Assembly: GCA_023230485.1 (NCBI GenBank)
Contig: JALNXG010000061.1
Span: forward strand, 1 to 21,231
Origin: Melioribacteraceae bacterium
GTDB taxonomy: Bacteria; Bacteroidota; Ignavibacteria; Ignavibacteriales; Melioribacteraceae
DNA length: 21,231 bases
Reading direction: 5' to 3'
The first letter of the stretch is position 1, and every line of letters starts with the position of its first letter. Below the pieces are notes generated by a model, which was not told the origin of the DNA, ran no database searches, and worked only from the letters and a program-made list of their open reading frames with translations. A program made the translations under genes and the position numbers. Of this stretch, positions 1 through 7,905 are shown in pieces.

Positions 1-1479
1 AAGAAGATGATGAAGACTGATCAGACGAAGAAGATGAAGATGACGATGATGAGTTAGTCGATTGTGATGATAGTGTTGATAGTGATCTAGAAGAAGATGA
101 TGAAGACTGATCAGACGATGATGACGAAGATGATTCAGTTGACTGTGATGATAATGTTGATAATGATCTGGAAGAAGAGGACGATGATTGATCAGACGAT
201 GATGAAGAAGATGATTCAGTTGACTGTGATGATAGTGTCGATAATGATCTGGAAGAAGAAGACGATGATGACGAAGATGATTCAGTTGACTGTGATGATA
301 GTGTTGATAATGATCTAGAAGAAGAAGATGATGATTGGTCAGATGATGATGACGAAGATGATTCAGTTGACTGTGATGATAGTGTCGATAATGATCTGGA
401 AGAAGAGGATGATGATTGATCAGATGATGATGACGAAGAGGACGAAGATGATTCAGTAGATTGCGACGATAGTGTAGATAATGATCTGGAAGAAGAGGAC
501 GAAGACGATTCAGTCGATTGCGATGATAGTGTCGATAATGATCTAGATGATGATGAAGAAGAGGATGATGACTGATCAGACGATGATGAAGATGACGATG
601 AAGATGACTCGGTTGATTGAGACGATAGTGTTGATAATGATCTAGATGATGATGACGAAGACGATTCGGTTGATTGAGACGATAGTGTCGATAATGATTT
701 AGAAGAAGACGATGAAGATTGATCAGACGATGATGAAGATGACGATGAAGATGACTCGGTTGATTGAGACGATAGTGTCGATAATGATTTAGAAGAAGAC
801 GATGAAGATTGATCAGACGATGATGATGAAGAAGACGAAGATGATTCAGTAGATTGCGACGATAGTGTAGATAATGATTTGGAAGAAGAGGACGAAGACT
901 GATCAGACGAAGAGGATGAAGATGATTCAGTAGATTGCGATGATTGTGATGATAGTGTCGATAGTGATCTAGAAGAAGAGGATGAAGAAGACGAAGATGA
1001 TTCAGTTGATTGTGATGATAGTGTCGATAATGATCTAGACGAAGAAGATGATGATTGATCAGACGAAGAGGATGACGACGACGAAGATGATTCAGTTGAT
1101 TGTGACGATAATGTTGATAATGATCTAGAAGAAGAGGACGAAGATGATTCAGTCGACTGTGATGATTGCGATGATTGTGACGATAATGATCTAGAAGAAG
1201 AGGACGATGACTGATCAGACGATGATGAAGAAGAAGACGAAGATGATTCAGTAGATTGTGACGATAATGTTGATAATGATCTAGAAGAAGACGATGAAGA
1301 CTGATCAGATGATGACGATGACGAAGATGATGATGATTCAGTTGATTGTGATGATAATGTAGATAATGATCTGGAAGAAGACGAAGATGATGATTCAGCC
1401 GACTGTGATGATAATGTAGATAATGATCTGGAAGAAGATGAAGATTGATCAGACGAAGACGACGATGATGATTCAGTAG
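1..1479 (-). repeat. Coding repeat array A, serine-dense DQS/RSLSTLSSQSTES units
   Basis: The distal half of the serine-rich ORF. On the + strand it reads as runs of gat/gac/gaa/gag broken by recurring blocks such as gattcagttgactgtgatga and gataatgatctggaagaaga. Read leftwards these give DQS, poly-Ser of variable length, RSLSTLSSQSTES and more poly-Ser. A typical unit is about 80 nt, but length varies because the Ser run expands or shrinks by whole codons. I checked the register at every 60-nt line and it never leaves the frame of the serine-rich ORF. Confidence 0.85.
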
Positions 1480-4400
1480 ATTGTGATGATTGTGTTGACA
1501 ATGATTGTGTAGACGGTGATGAGACAGTTGATTCAGAAGATAATGTTGATAATGACTGAGTTGATGGTGAAGAGACAGTTGACTCAGAAGATGATGACGA
1601 TGATGAATTAGTAGATTCAGAAGATAATGTTGATAATGACTGAGTTGATAGTGAAGAGACAGTTGACTCAGAAGATGATGACGATGATGAATTAGTAGAT
1701 TCAGAAGATAATGTCGATAATGACTGCGTAGACGGCGATGAATTAGTAGATTCAGAAGATGATGACGATGATGAATTAGTAGATTCAGAAGATAACGTTG
1801 ATAATGACTGAGTTGATGGTGATGAATTAGTAGATTCAGAAGATAATGTCGATAATGACTGAGTTGATGGCGAAGAATTAGTAGATTCAGAAGATAACGT
1901 TGATAATGACTGCGTAGACGGTGAAGAGACAGTTGACTCAGAAGATAACGTTGATAACGATTCTGTAGACGGTGAAGAAACCGTTGATTCAGAAGATGAT
2001 GATTCAGAAGATAATGTTGATAATGACTGCGTAGACGGTGATGAGTTAGTTGATTCAGAAGATAACGTTGATAATGACTGCGTAGACGGTGAAGAGACAG
2101 TTGACTCAGAAGATAACGTTGATAACGATTCTGTAGACGGTGAAGAAACCGTTGATTCAGAAGATAATGTTGATAACGATTCAGAAGATTGCGATGAAAT
2201 AGTAGATAACGTTGATAATGACTGTGTAGATGGCGATGAAATAGTAGATTCAGAAGATAGTGTCGATAATGACTGTGTAGACGGTGAAGAAACCGTTGAT
2301 TCAGAAGATAACGTTGATTTAGAAGATGATTCAGATGATTCTGTTGATAATGAAAAATCAGATGGCGATGACTGAGTTGATAATGATCTAGATGAAACAG
2401 TTGATTCAGAAGATAATGTTGATAATGACTGAGTTGATGGTGAAGAAATAGTAGATTCAGAAGATGAAGAAGATGAAGAAGATGAGTTAGTTGATTCAGA
2501 AGATAATGTCGATAATGACTGCGTAGACGGTGATGAAATCGTAGATTCAGAAGATAATGTTGATAATGACTGAGTTGATGGTGAAGAAATAGTAGATTCA
2601 GAAGATGAAGAAGATGAAGAAGATGAAGAAGATGAGTTAGTTGATTCAGAAGATAATGTCGATAATGACTGCGTAGACGGTGATGAAATCGTAGATTCAG
2701 AAGATAATGTTGATAACGATTCAGTAGACGGTGATGAAATCGTAGATTCAGAAGATAATGTTGATAACGATTCTGTAGACGGTGAAGAGATAGTTGATTC
2801 AGAAGATAACGTTGATAACGATTCTGTAGACGGTGAAGAGATAGTTGATTCAGAAGATAACGTTGATAACGATTCTGTAGACGGTGAAGAAACCGTTGAT
2901 TCAGAAGATAATGTTGATAACGATTCTGTAGACGGTGAAGAAACCGTTGATTCAGAAGATAATGTCGATAACGACTGCGTTGACGGCGATGAGACAGTTG
3001 ATCCAGAAGATAATGTCGATAATGACTGTGTAGATGGCGATGAAACAGTTGATTCAGAAGATAATGTTGATAATGATTCAGTAGACGGTGATGAATTAGT
3101 TGATTCAGAAGATAACGTTGATAATGACTGAGTTGATGGTGAAGAAACAGTAGATTCAGAAGATAATGTTGATAATGACTGTGTAGACGGTGATGAGTTA
3201 GTTGATTCAGAAGATAACGTTGATAGTGATTGAGTTGATGGTGATGAATTAGTAGATTCAGAAGATAACGTTGATAGTGATTGAGTTGATGGTGATGAAT
3301 TAGTAGATTCAGAAGATAATGTCGATAATGTCGATAATGACTGTGTAGACGGTGATGAATTAGTAGATTCAGAAGATAATGTTGATAATGACTGCGTAGA
3401 CGGTGATGAATTAGTAGATTCAGAAGATAATGTTGATAACGATTCTGTAGACGGTGATGAGTTAGTTGATTCAGAAGATAACGTTGATAGTGATTGAGTT
3501 GATGGTGATGAATTAGTAGATTCAGAAGATAGTGTCGATAGTGATTCAGTAGACAGTGAAGATTCAGAAGATAATGTTGATAATGAAAAATCAGATGGTG
3601 ACGATTGCGTTGATAATGATGAGACAGTTGACTGTGTTGATAATGATTCAGTAGACGGTGATGAGTTAGTTGATTCAGAAGATAACGTTGATAATGACTG
3701 AGTTGATGGTGATGAATTAGTAGATTCAGAAGATAACGTTGATAATGATTGTGTAGACGGTGATGAATTAGTAGATTCAGAAGATAATGTTGATAGTGAT
3801 TCAGTAGACGGTGATGAATTAGTAGATTCAGAAGATAATGTTGATAGTGATTCAGTAGACGGTGATGAATTAGTAGATTCAGAAGATAATGTTGATAATG
3901 ATTCAGTAGACAGTGAAGAAACAGTTGATTCAGAAGATAGTGTCGATAATGACTGCGTAGACGGTGAAGAATTAGTAGATTCAGAAGATAGTGTCAATAA
4001 TGACTGCGTAGACGGTGAAGAATTAGTAGATTCAGAAGATAATGTTGATAACGATTCAGTAGACGGTGAAGAAACCGTTGATTCAGAAGATAATGTTGAT
4101 AATGACTGTGTAGACGGTGAAGAAACAGTTGATTCAGAAGATAATGTTGATAACGATTCAGTAGACGGTGATGAATTAGTTGATTCAGAAGATAATGTCG
4201 ATAATGATTCAGTAGATTGCGATGAAATAGTAGATTCAGAAGATAATGTTGATAATGATTCAGTAGACGGTGAAGAAACCGTTGATTCAGAAGATAATGA
4301 TTCGGTAGACGGTGAAGAAACAGTCGACTCAGAAGATAATGATTCGGTAGACGGTGAAGAAACAGTCGACTCAGAAGATAATGAAGAAACCGTAGACTCA

Positions 4401-5131
4401 GAAGATAACGATTCAGTAGATGGTGAAGAAACCGTAGATTCAGAAGATAATGTTGATAATGATTCAGTAGACGGTGAAGAAACAGTTGATTCAGAAGACT
4501 GTGTAGACAACGACCTAGAAGAAGTTGATAACGATTTAGATGACGAAGATGACGAAGATGACGAAGATGACGAAGATGATAACAGCGATGCAGATAAAGA
4601 AGAATTAGTAGATTCTGATGAATCATCAGATAAGAATGATTCTGTTATGCTGGACATTTCACTAATCGAAGAACTAGATGATTCTGAATCAATATCAGTA
4701 GGTTCTGTAATTTCGGTAATAGAACCACTAAAGTCAAGAAATAAATATCCAAGATCGTCTTGCTGGCTAACCAAATTTGACAAATTATTTGTATAAAATA
4801 TTCCACCATTAATTGTTTTTATATAATTAAGAACATCTTCATCGCAGAAATTGTAGCTTATTTTCTTATTAATAAAAACATAAATTCCAAATTCTAGCCT
4901 AGTTAATTCATTAATTTTAGTTATACAGTTTTTAATCAGCCTAAAATAATCATAACCACTAAAATTAATATGCAGCGTTTTAGCTGCGGACTTTAATGGT
5001 AAATTTCTATATTCTTCATTCAATAATTCATAATGATTTTTACTATAATCTATTAAATGATCAATTTTAACCAACAACAATATTTTATTTAAGCCAATTT
5101 TATGATAAATTTTCTGGCCTTGATTTATCAC
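2..5131 (-). CDS. Giant serine-rich repeat protein, C-terminus beyond the left edge
   Basis: A single reading frame is open from just after a TAG at 5155-5153 to the left edge, 1710 codons without a stop if the GTG at 5131 is the start. An AGG lies 5 nt upstream of that GTG; TTG codons at 5080-5072 are alternatives. Residues 1-135 are a normal mixed-composition domain I do not recognise, with motifs such as LHINFSGYDYFRLIKN and LGYLFLDFSG. From about residue 150 onward it is almost only Ser, Thr, Leu, Glu, Gln, Pro, Asp and Arg. The first part of the tail repeats a 17-residue unit close to SSESTVSSPSTESLSTL; the later part is denser, built on DQSSSSSRSLSTLSSQSTES. The tail has no Cys or aromatic residues that I found. 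No signal peptide is evident. A fibre, adhesin or surface stalk is an inference from composition only; the function is unknown. It is last in a leftward three-gene cluster and overlaps its neighbour by 32 nt. Confidence 0.85.
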   Translation of the reverse strand, partial: MINQGQKIYHKIGLNKILLLVKIDHLIDYSKNHYELLNEEYRNLPLKSAAKTLHINFSGYDYFRLIKNCITKINELTRLEFGIYVFINKKISYNFCDEDVLNYIKTINGGIFYTNNLSNLVSQQDDLGYLFLDFSGSITEITEPTDIDSESSSSSISEMSSITESFLSDDSSESTNSSLSASLLSSSSSSSSSSSSSSKSLSTSSRSLSTQSSESTVSSPSTESLSTLSSESTVSSPSTESLSSESTVSSLSSESTVSSPSTESLSSESTVSSPSTESLSSESTVSSPSTESLSTLSSESTISSQSTESLSTLSSESTNSSPSTESLSTLSSESTVSSPSTQSLSTLSSESTVSSPSTESLSTLSSESTNSSPSTQSLLTLSSESTNSSPSTQSLSTLSSESTVSSLSTESLSTLSSESTNSSPSTESLSTLSSESTNSSPSTESLSTLSSESTNSSPSTQSLSTLSSESTNSSPSTQSLSTLSSESTNSSPSTESLSTQSTVSSLSTQSSPSDFSLSTLSSESSLSTESLSTLSSESTNSSPSTQSLSTLSSESTNSSPSTESLSTLSSESTNSSPSTQSLSTLSSESTNSSPSTQSLSTLSTLSSESTNSSPSTQSLSTLSSESTNSSPSTQSLSTLSSESTNSSPSTQSLSTLSSESTVSSPSTQSLSTLSSESTNSSPSTESLSTLSSESTVSSPSTQSLSTLSSGSTVSSPSTQSLSTLSSESTVSSPSTESLSTLSSESTVSSPSTESLSTLSSESTISSPSTESLSTLSSESTISSPSTESLSTLSSESTISSPSTESLSTLSSESTISSPSTQSLSTLSSESTNSSSSSSSSSSSSESTISSPSTQSLSTLSSESTISSPSTQSLSTLSSESTNSSSSSSSSSESTISSPSTQSLSTLSSESTVSSRSLSTQSSPSDFSLSTESSESSSKSTLSSESTVSSPSTQSLSTLSSESTISSPSTQSLSTLSTISSQSSESLSTLSSESTVSSPSTESLSTLSSESTVSSPSTQSLSTLSSESTNSSPSTQSLSTLSSESSSSESTVSSPSTESLSTLSSESTVSSPSTQSLSTLSSESTNSSPSTQSLSTLSSESTNSSPSTQSLSTLSSESTNSSSSSSSESTNSSPSTQSLSTLSSESTNSSSSSSSESTVSSLSTQSLSTLSSESTNSSSSSSSESTVSSPSTQSLSTLSSESTVSSPSTQSLSTQSSQSTESSSSSSSDQSSSSSRSLSTLSSQSAESSSSSSSRSLSTLSSQSTESSSSSSSSSSDQSSSSSSRSLSTLSSQSTESSSSSSSSSSDQSSSSSSRSLSSQSSQSSQSTESSSSSSSRSLSTLSSQSTESSSSSSSSSSDQSSSSSSRSLSTLSSQSTESSSSSSSSSSRSLSTLSSQSSQSTESSSSSSSDQSSSSSSKSLSTLSSQSTESSSSSSSSSSDQSSSSSSKSLSTLSSQSTESSSSSSSSSSDQSSSSSSKSLSTLSSQSTESSSSSSSRSLSTLSSQSTESSSSSSSSSSDQSSSSSSSSSRSLSTLSSQSTESSSSSSSRSLSTLSSQSTESSSSSSSSSSDQSSSSSSRSLSTLSSQSTESSSSSSSDQSSSSSSRSLSTLSSQSTESSSSSSSSSSRSLSTLSSQSTESSSSSSSDQSSSSSSRSLSTLSSQSTESSSSSSSDQSSSSSSRSLSTLSSQSTNSSSSSSSSSSDQSSSSS
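1480..4512 (-). repeat. Coding repeat array B, 51-nt units (17 residues)
   Basis: Tandem 51-nt units run through about 3 kb, read leftwards as approximately SSESTVSSPSTESLSTL. The sixth residue alternates Val/Asn/Ile and the twelfth Glu/Gln. Some units are shortened to 42 nt (14 residues, lacking one Ser-Thr-Leu step), for example around 4270-4400. Two interruptions sharing gataatgaaaaatcagatgg occur near 2346 and 3579. A segment starting at 2427 is repeated at 2568 with a 9-nt expansion. All length changes are multiples of three. Sequence differences among units fall mostly at third codon positions of the leftward frame. Confidence 0.85.
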
Positions 5132-5321
5132 GTTGGCCTGACGAGTTAGTTCCTAAGAAGTCTTGTTTATCTGCTCCAACTGGAGTATCTTGATTCCCTG
5201 ATCTGTCGATTTTTTCTGACTCATCTTTTTGATTTGTTGCTATATCTTTATTTATTGTTGATTTTGCAGTCTTGTATTTATCAATAGACTGTTGAAATTT
5301 ATTAATGTTATCAAGCTTCAT
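5100..5321 (-). CDS. Small hydrophilic hypothetical protein (73 aa)
   Basis: The product is unrecognised, 73 residues, very hydrophilic and likely disordered (many Lys, Asp, Asn, Gln and Ser, ending SRPENLS). The ATG at 5321 lies inside the end of the upstream leftward gene (11-nt overlap) with no clear Shine-Dalgarno sequence, so translation may be coupled. Its 3' end overlaps the proposed GTG start of the serine-rich gene by 32 nt. Each of the three leftward ORFs is shifted +1 relative to the one before. It may therefore be a separate coupled gene or a piece of a longer frameshifted reading frame. No function can be assigned. Confidence 0.5.
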   Translation of the reverse strand: MKLDNINKFQQSIDKYKTAKSTINKDIATNQKDESEKIDRSGNQDTPVGADKQDFLGTNSSGQRDKSRPENLS

Positions 5322-5808
5322 TTTTAACTGGTCTTGTATTTTTTGGTTCTATTCCAGTAAATGGTTCATTTTCACCACTAAAAGTTTCTTTTGAAGTCTT
5401 TGTCGGCGGCTTATCATCTGGGTTTTCCATACTATTTTTAATTTTATCAAGATTAGTTGGAAAACCAGAATCTTCTTCTCTATACGCTTTAGACAATTTT
5501 TCAACAGCTTCTACTGCAATATCAATATCTTTTTGTGGTATCCCTTGAGACTTAAGTTCATTTCTGATCATTGCTCCAAAATGCGTATCACTAAGCCATT
5601 TAATACTGTGAATTTTTCTAAATGAACTAGTTAATGGTACGAAATAATCAGAGTCTTTTACTTCTAAAGCGAATTTATCATTTATTTCTTCCCATTGAAA
5701 CTGTACATTGTGATCATTTTCATTAGGTTTCTTAACATCTTCATTTAATGGAGACATTTCTAGTATGTTTTTAAATGTTTCAATAAGCAATTTTTCGTCA
5801 TTATTCAT
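5311..5808 (-). CDS. Hypothetical protein (165 aa), first gene of the leftward cluster
   Basis: A 165-residue protein I do not recognise. The ATG at 5808 is preceded by AGGA about 7 nt upstream, which supports this start. Residues 1-115 look folded, with an amphipathic start (MNNDEKLLIETFKNILEM) and a helix near IDIAVEAVEKLSKAYREE. Residues 115-165 are Pro/Lys/Glu/Thr-rich and probably disordered. It is divergent from the gene at 5849, leaving only 40 nt between the two starts, so both promoters (if present) must overlap or lie inside the genes. It is probably cotranscribed with the two downstream leftward genes. Confidence 0.7.
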   Translation of the reverse strand: MNNDEKLLIETFKNILEMSPLNEDVKKPNENDHNVQFQWEEINDKFALEVKDSDYFVPLTSSFRKIHSIKWLSDTHFGAMIRNELKSQGIPQKDIDIAVEAVEKLSKAYREEDSGFPTNLDKIKNSMENPDDKPPTKTSKETFSGENEPFTGIEPKNTRPVKNEA

Positions 5809-5848
5809 TGGCTTGTCCTATGTAAATAGATTTGATTGGATTTAAAAT
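5809..5848. promoter_or_regulatory. Divergent intergenic space between leftward and rightward clusters
   Basis: Only 40 nt separate the two outward-facing ATGs. The stretch is AT-rich and carries the ribosome sites of both genes. It is too short for two non-overlapping sigma-70 promoters, and I see no clean -35/-10 pair. It is listed as the place where transcription direction changes, not as a proven promoter. Confidence 0.35.
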
Positions 5849-6109
5849 ATGCTTAGAACTACTTATGAAAGATTTGATATAGTATCAATTTTAACTACTA
5901 AAGGGATTAAATGGATGTCTGATTTACCAGGTAAATATCCAGATCCGAATGGACCATGGACAATAGTATGTACATTTCCTGAGTCTGGCAGTGTTTTAAT
6001 TCAAAAAAATACCACTTTAGCCAAAATACCAGCATCTGATATCATTAAAATTGCTAATTATGGATTAGATAATGTATTTAAAAAGATCCAAGAATTAAAA
6101 GGAATATAA
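5849..6109 (+). CDS. Small hypothetical protein (86 aa) ahead of recA
   Basis: An 86-residue protein starting at ATG 5849, with a weak GGA about 8 nt upstream. It reads MLRTTYERFDIV, then LTTKGIKWMSDLPGKYPD, and ends in a short helix IFKK/ELKGI. The middle resembles a small beta-barrel (PWTIVCTFPESGSVLIQK) but I cannot name the family. It ends one base before the recA ATG, so the two are surely cotranscribed and the recA ribosome site (aaaagga) lies inside its last codons. It is the first rightward gene after the divergent point at 5809-5848. Confidence 0.65.
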   Translation: MLRTTYERFDIVSILTTKGIKWMSDLPGKYPDPNGPWTIVCTFPESGSVLIQKNTTLAKIPASDIIKIANYGLDNVFKKIQELKGI

Positions 6110-6110
6110 C

Positions 6111-7139
6111 ATGGCTAAAGATAAAGACAAAGAAGTTAAATCAAAAGAAGATATTCAAGACCTTGATAAGGTCATGAAAGAAATTAATAAAGAATGTGGT
6201 GAATTAATTAAATTAGGTGGTGATAAAGAAAATGTTGAGTGTTTAACAACTGGATCAATTGCTCTAGATAATGCTATTGGTGTTGGCGGTTTTCCAAAAG
6301 GAAGAATAGTTGAAATTTATGGTCCTGAAGCTTCTGGTAAAACTACCATTGCTTTAGGCGCTGTTGCTGCCGCTCAACAAATTGGAATAAAAGTCGCATT
6401 TTTAGATATGGAGCATGCTCTTGATCCAAAAATGGCTAAAGGCATTGGCGTTCAATGGGAAAAACTCTTATTTTCACAGCCAAACTATGGCGAGCAATGC
6501 CTTGATATCGCTTGTAAATTAGCTGCCACTGGCAAACTCGGAATAATTGTTATTGATAGCGTTGCCGCACTTGTGCCAAAAGTTGAATTAGATGGTGAAA
6601 TGGATGATGTTCAAATGGGAGCAATGGCTAAAATGATGGCTAAAGGCTTGCGTAAGCTTGTTCCAGTATGTCAAGAAACTGGAACAATGGTTATATTTAT
6701 CAACCAGCTTCGTGAAAAACTTGGTGTTATGTTCGGTAATCCTGAAACAACTCCTGGCGGCAAAGCTCTAAGATTTGCTGCTTCTGTAAGACTTGACGTT
6801 AGAAGAAAAGAACAAATTAAAGAAGGTGATAGAGTTCTTGGCAATCATCTTAGGATAAAAGTTGTTAAAAATAAAGTTGCAGAACCACATCATGTAGCTG
6901 AAGTAGACTTATACTTTGGGAAGGGTATAGATAATCTTAAAGATGTTATTGAATCAGCAATTGAATTAAATATTATTATCAAAAAGGGTTCAAGTTATTT
7001 TGAATATGGCGAAATAAAAGCTGCTGGTAAAGATAAATTAATTAGCGCTCTTAATGCTGATCTAGCAAAGCGTAAAGAACTTGAAGATAGTGTTCGTTCC
7101 AGGGCAGGCGAATTGAAAGCTGTTATCGAATCAGACTAG
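6111..7139 (+). CDS. recA: RecA recombinase, cellular (bacterial) type
   Basis: A DNA strand-exchange ATPase of 342 residues, close to the usual bacterial length of about 350, and much closer to cellular RecA than to phage T4 UvsX. Walker A is GPEASGKTT at residues 71-79. The catalytic Glu is in MEHALDP near residue 101. Walker B is VIDS at 147-150, followed by VAALVPKVELDGEM. The L2 DNA-binding loop is NQLREKLGVMFGNPETTPGG at 198-217. The C-terminal domain follows from about residue 270. The N-terminus is Lys/Asp-rich (MAKDKDKEVKSKEDIQD), unlike most hosts. Shine-Dalgarno aaaagga precedes the ATG, which follows the preceding stop by one base. It would load on single-stranded phage DNA for recombination-dependent replication and repair, with the SSB and possible mediator encoded downstream. 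Confidence 0.97.
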   Translation: MAKDKDKEVKSKEDIQDLDKVMKEINKECGELIKLGGDKENVECLTTGSIALDNAIGVGGFPKGRIVEIYGPEASGKTTIALGAVAAAQQIGIKVAFLDMEHALDPKMAKGIGVQWEKLLFSQPNYGEQCLDIACKLAATGKLGIIVIDSVAALVPKVELDGEMDDVQMGAMAKMMAKGLRKLVPVCQETGTMVIFINQLREKLGVMFGNPETTPGGKALRFAASVRLDVRRKEQIKEGDRVLGNHLRIKVVKNKVAEPHHVAEVDLYFGKGIDNLKDVIESAIELNIIIKKGSSYFEYGEIKAAGKDKLISALNADLAKRKELEDSVRSRAGELKAVIESD

Positions 7140-7164
7140 ATTAAGATTATTCAAATTTAGGTAA

Positions 7165-7893
7165 ATGACCACAAATACAACTATTATTGATGTTCCAAAG
7201 CCAAGATTTGGAATAAATGAGATAGTCTATATAAGAGAGAGTGCTCTAAACGGGTATCTTGAACCACATAAAGTTGCTTTAACTTATTTTGATCCAGATA
7301 TTGGAAAATATTGGTACTCTTTTAAATTCAAAAAGTCAATTCCGGTAACACAAACTGTTGGCGATATAATAGACTTAAAAACTAAAAATCAAATACAAAT
7401 ATTAGAAGATGACTTATGCACATATTCAGAAGCTTTAATAATAAAAAGAAATTTTTTAATCAGCGAGCTAAATAAAACAAATACTGCAATAGGAAATATT
7501 GATGGTGGACCAGAAATAAATGTGTATGGATCTGATAAAAACATCACTGATGGTGATTTAACACCAAATTTTGATGATTTTACTAATTTTGGCGAACAAC
7601 CAGTAAACGTTGATCCATCATCTGGACTAATGAGAGTTTTTGAAGTTAGAAATTTAGGAAATTCAGATTTAATTTTAACAGGCCAACCAACAGTAAAATT
7701 AGAAGGCGACAATGACTTTTTAATTGTCACTCAGCCATTAAATATTTTAAATCCAAAACTTTCAAGTCCATTCAGAATAGCTTTTAAACCTTTATCAATT
7801 GGAAGAAAGACTTCAACTGTAATAATTGCATCAAATGATGCGAATGAAAGTATATTCTCATTTATGATAGAAGGACAAGGTGTTCTACCATAG
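7165..7893 (+). CDS. Protein with C-terminal ASH/choice-of-anchor-D Ig-like domain (242 aa)
   Basis: Residues 1-75 contain FGINEIVYIRESALNGYLEPHKV and a short beta-rich stretch that may be an SH3/KOW-like barrel. After a helix (EALIIKRNFLISELNK) and a Gly/Asp linker, residues 120-242 show the pattern of the ASPM-SPD2-Hydin (ASH)/choice-of-anchor-D immunoglobulin-like fold: FDDFTNFGEQPV, FEVRNLGNSDLILTGQP, then PFRIAFKPLSIGRKTSTVII, SNDANESIFSFMIEGQG. In other organisms this fold is mainly a protein-binding or surface module. No signal peptide is seen, so a cytoplasmic or virion structural role is equally possible. ATG 7165 has tttagg just upstream. It sits between recA and the helicase gene. 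The fold call is from pattern recognition; the role is unknown. Confidence 0.75.
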   Translation: MTTNTTIIDVPKPRFGINEIVYIRESALNGYLEPHKVALTYFDPDIGKYWYSFKFKKSIPVTQTVGDIIDLKTKNQIQILEDDLCTYSEALIIKRNFLISELNKTNTAIGNIDGGPEINVYGSDKNITDGDLTPNFDDFTNFGEQPVNVDPSSGLMRVFEVRNLGNSDLILTGQPTVKLEGDNDFLIVTQPLNILNPKLSSPFRIAFKPLSIGRKTSTVIIASNDANESIFSFMIEGQGVLP

Positions 7894-7905
7894 TATTTAA
7901 CAATT

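Noticed and set aside
97..318. Rightward Met/Thr/Ile-rich ORF of 73 codons in the repeat region
   Set aside because: It is a shifted reading of the repeat array; the frame closes after a few units, while the leftward serine frame stays open throughout.
1..4500. Acidic Asp/Glu-rich + strand protein using recoded TGA
   Set aside because: In-frame TGA is frequent and interchanges with Cys and Ser codons without pattern, there is no start domain or ribosome site, and TGA ends normal genes elsewhere in the window.
1480..4512. CRISPR array
   Set aside because: Units are contiguous 51-nt coding repeats with no unique spacers and no cas genes.
3994..4626. Leftward Leu/His/Arg-rich ORF of 210 codons
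   Set aside because: It is one base out of register with the serine-rich ORF that is continuous with the folded N-terminal domain. It is open only because the repeat has few stops in this frame and ends within the array.
6111..7139. Intein or intron in recA, as in phages hosting I-Bth0305I-like nucleases
   Set aside because: recA is continuous with all motifs at normal spacing, and the homing gene is 8 kb away and free-standing.
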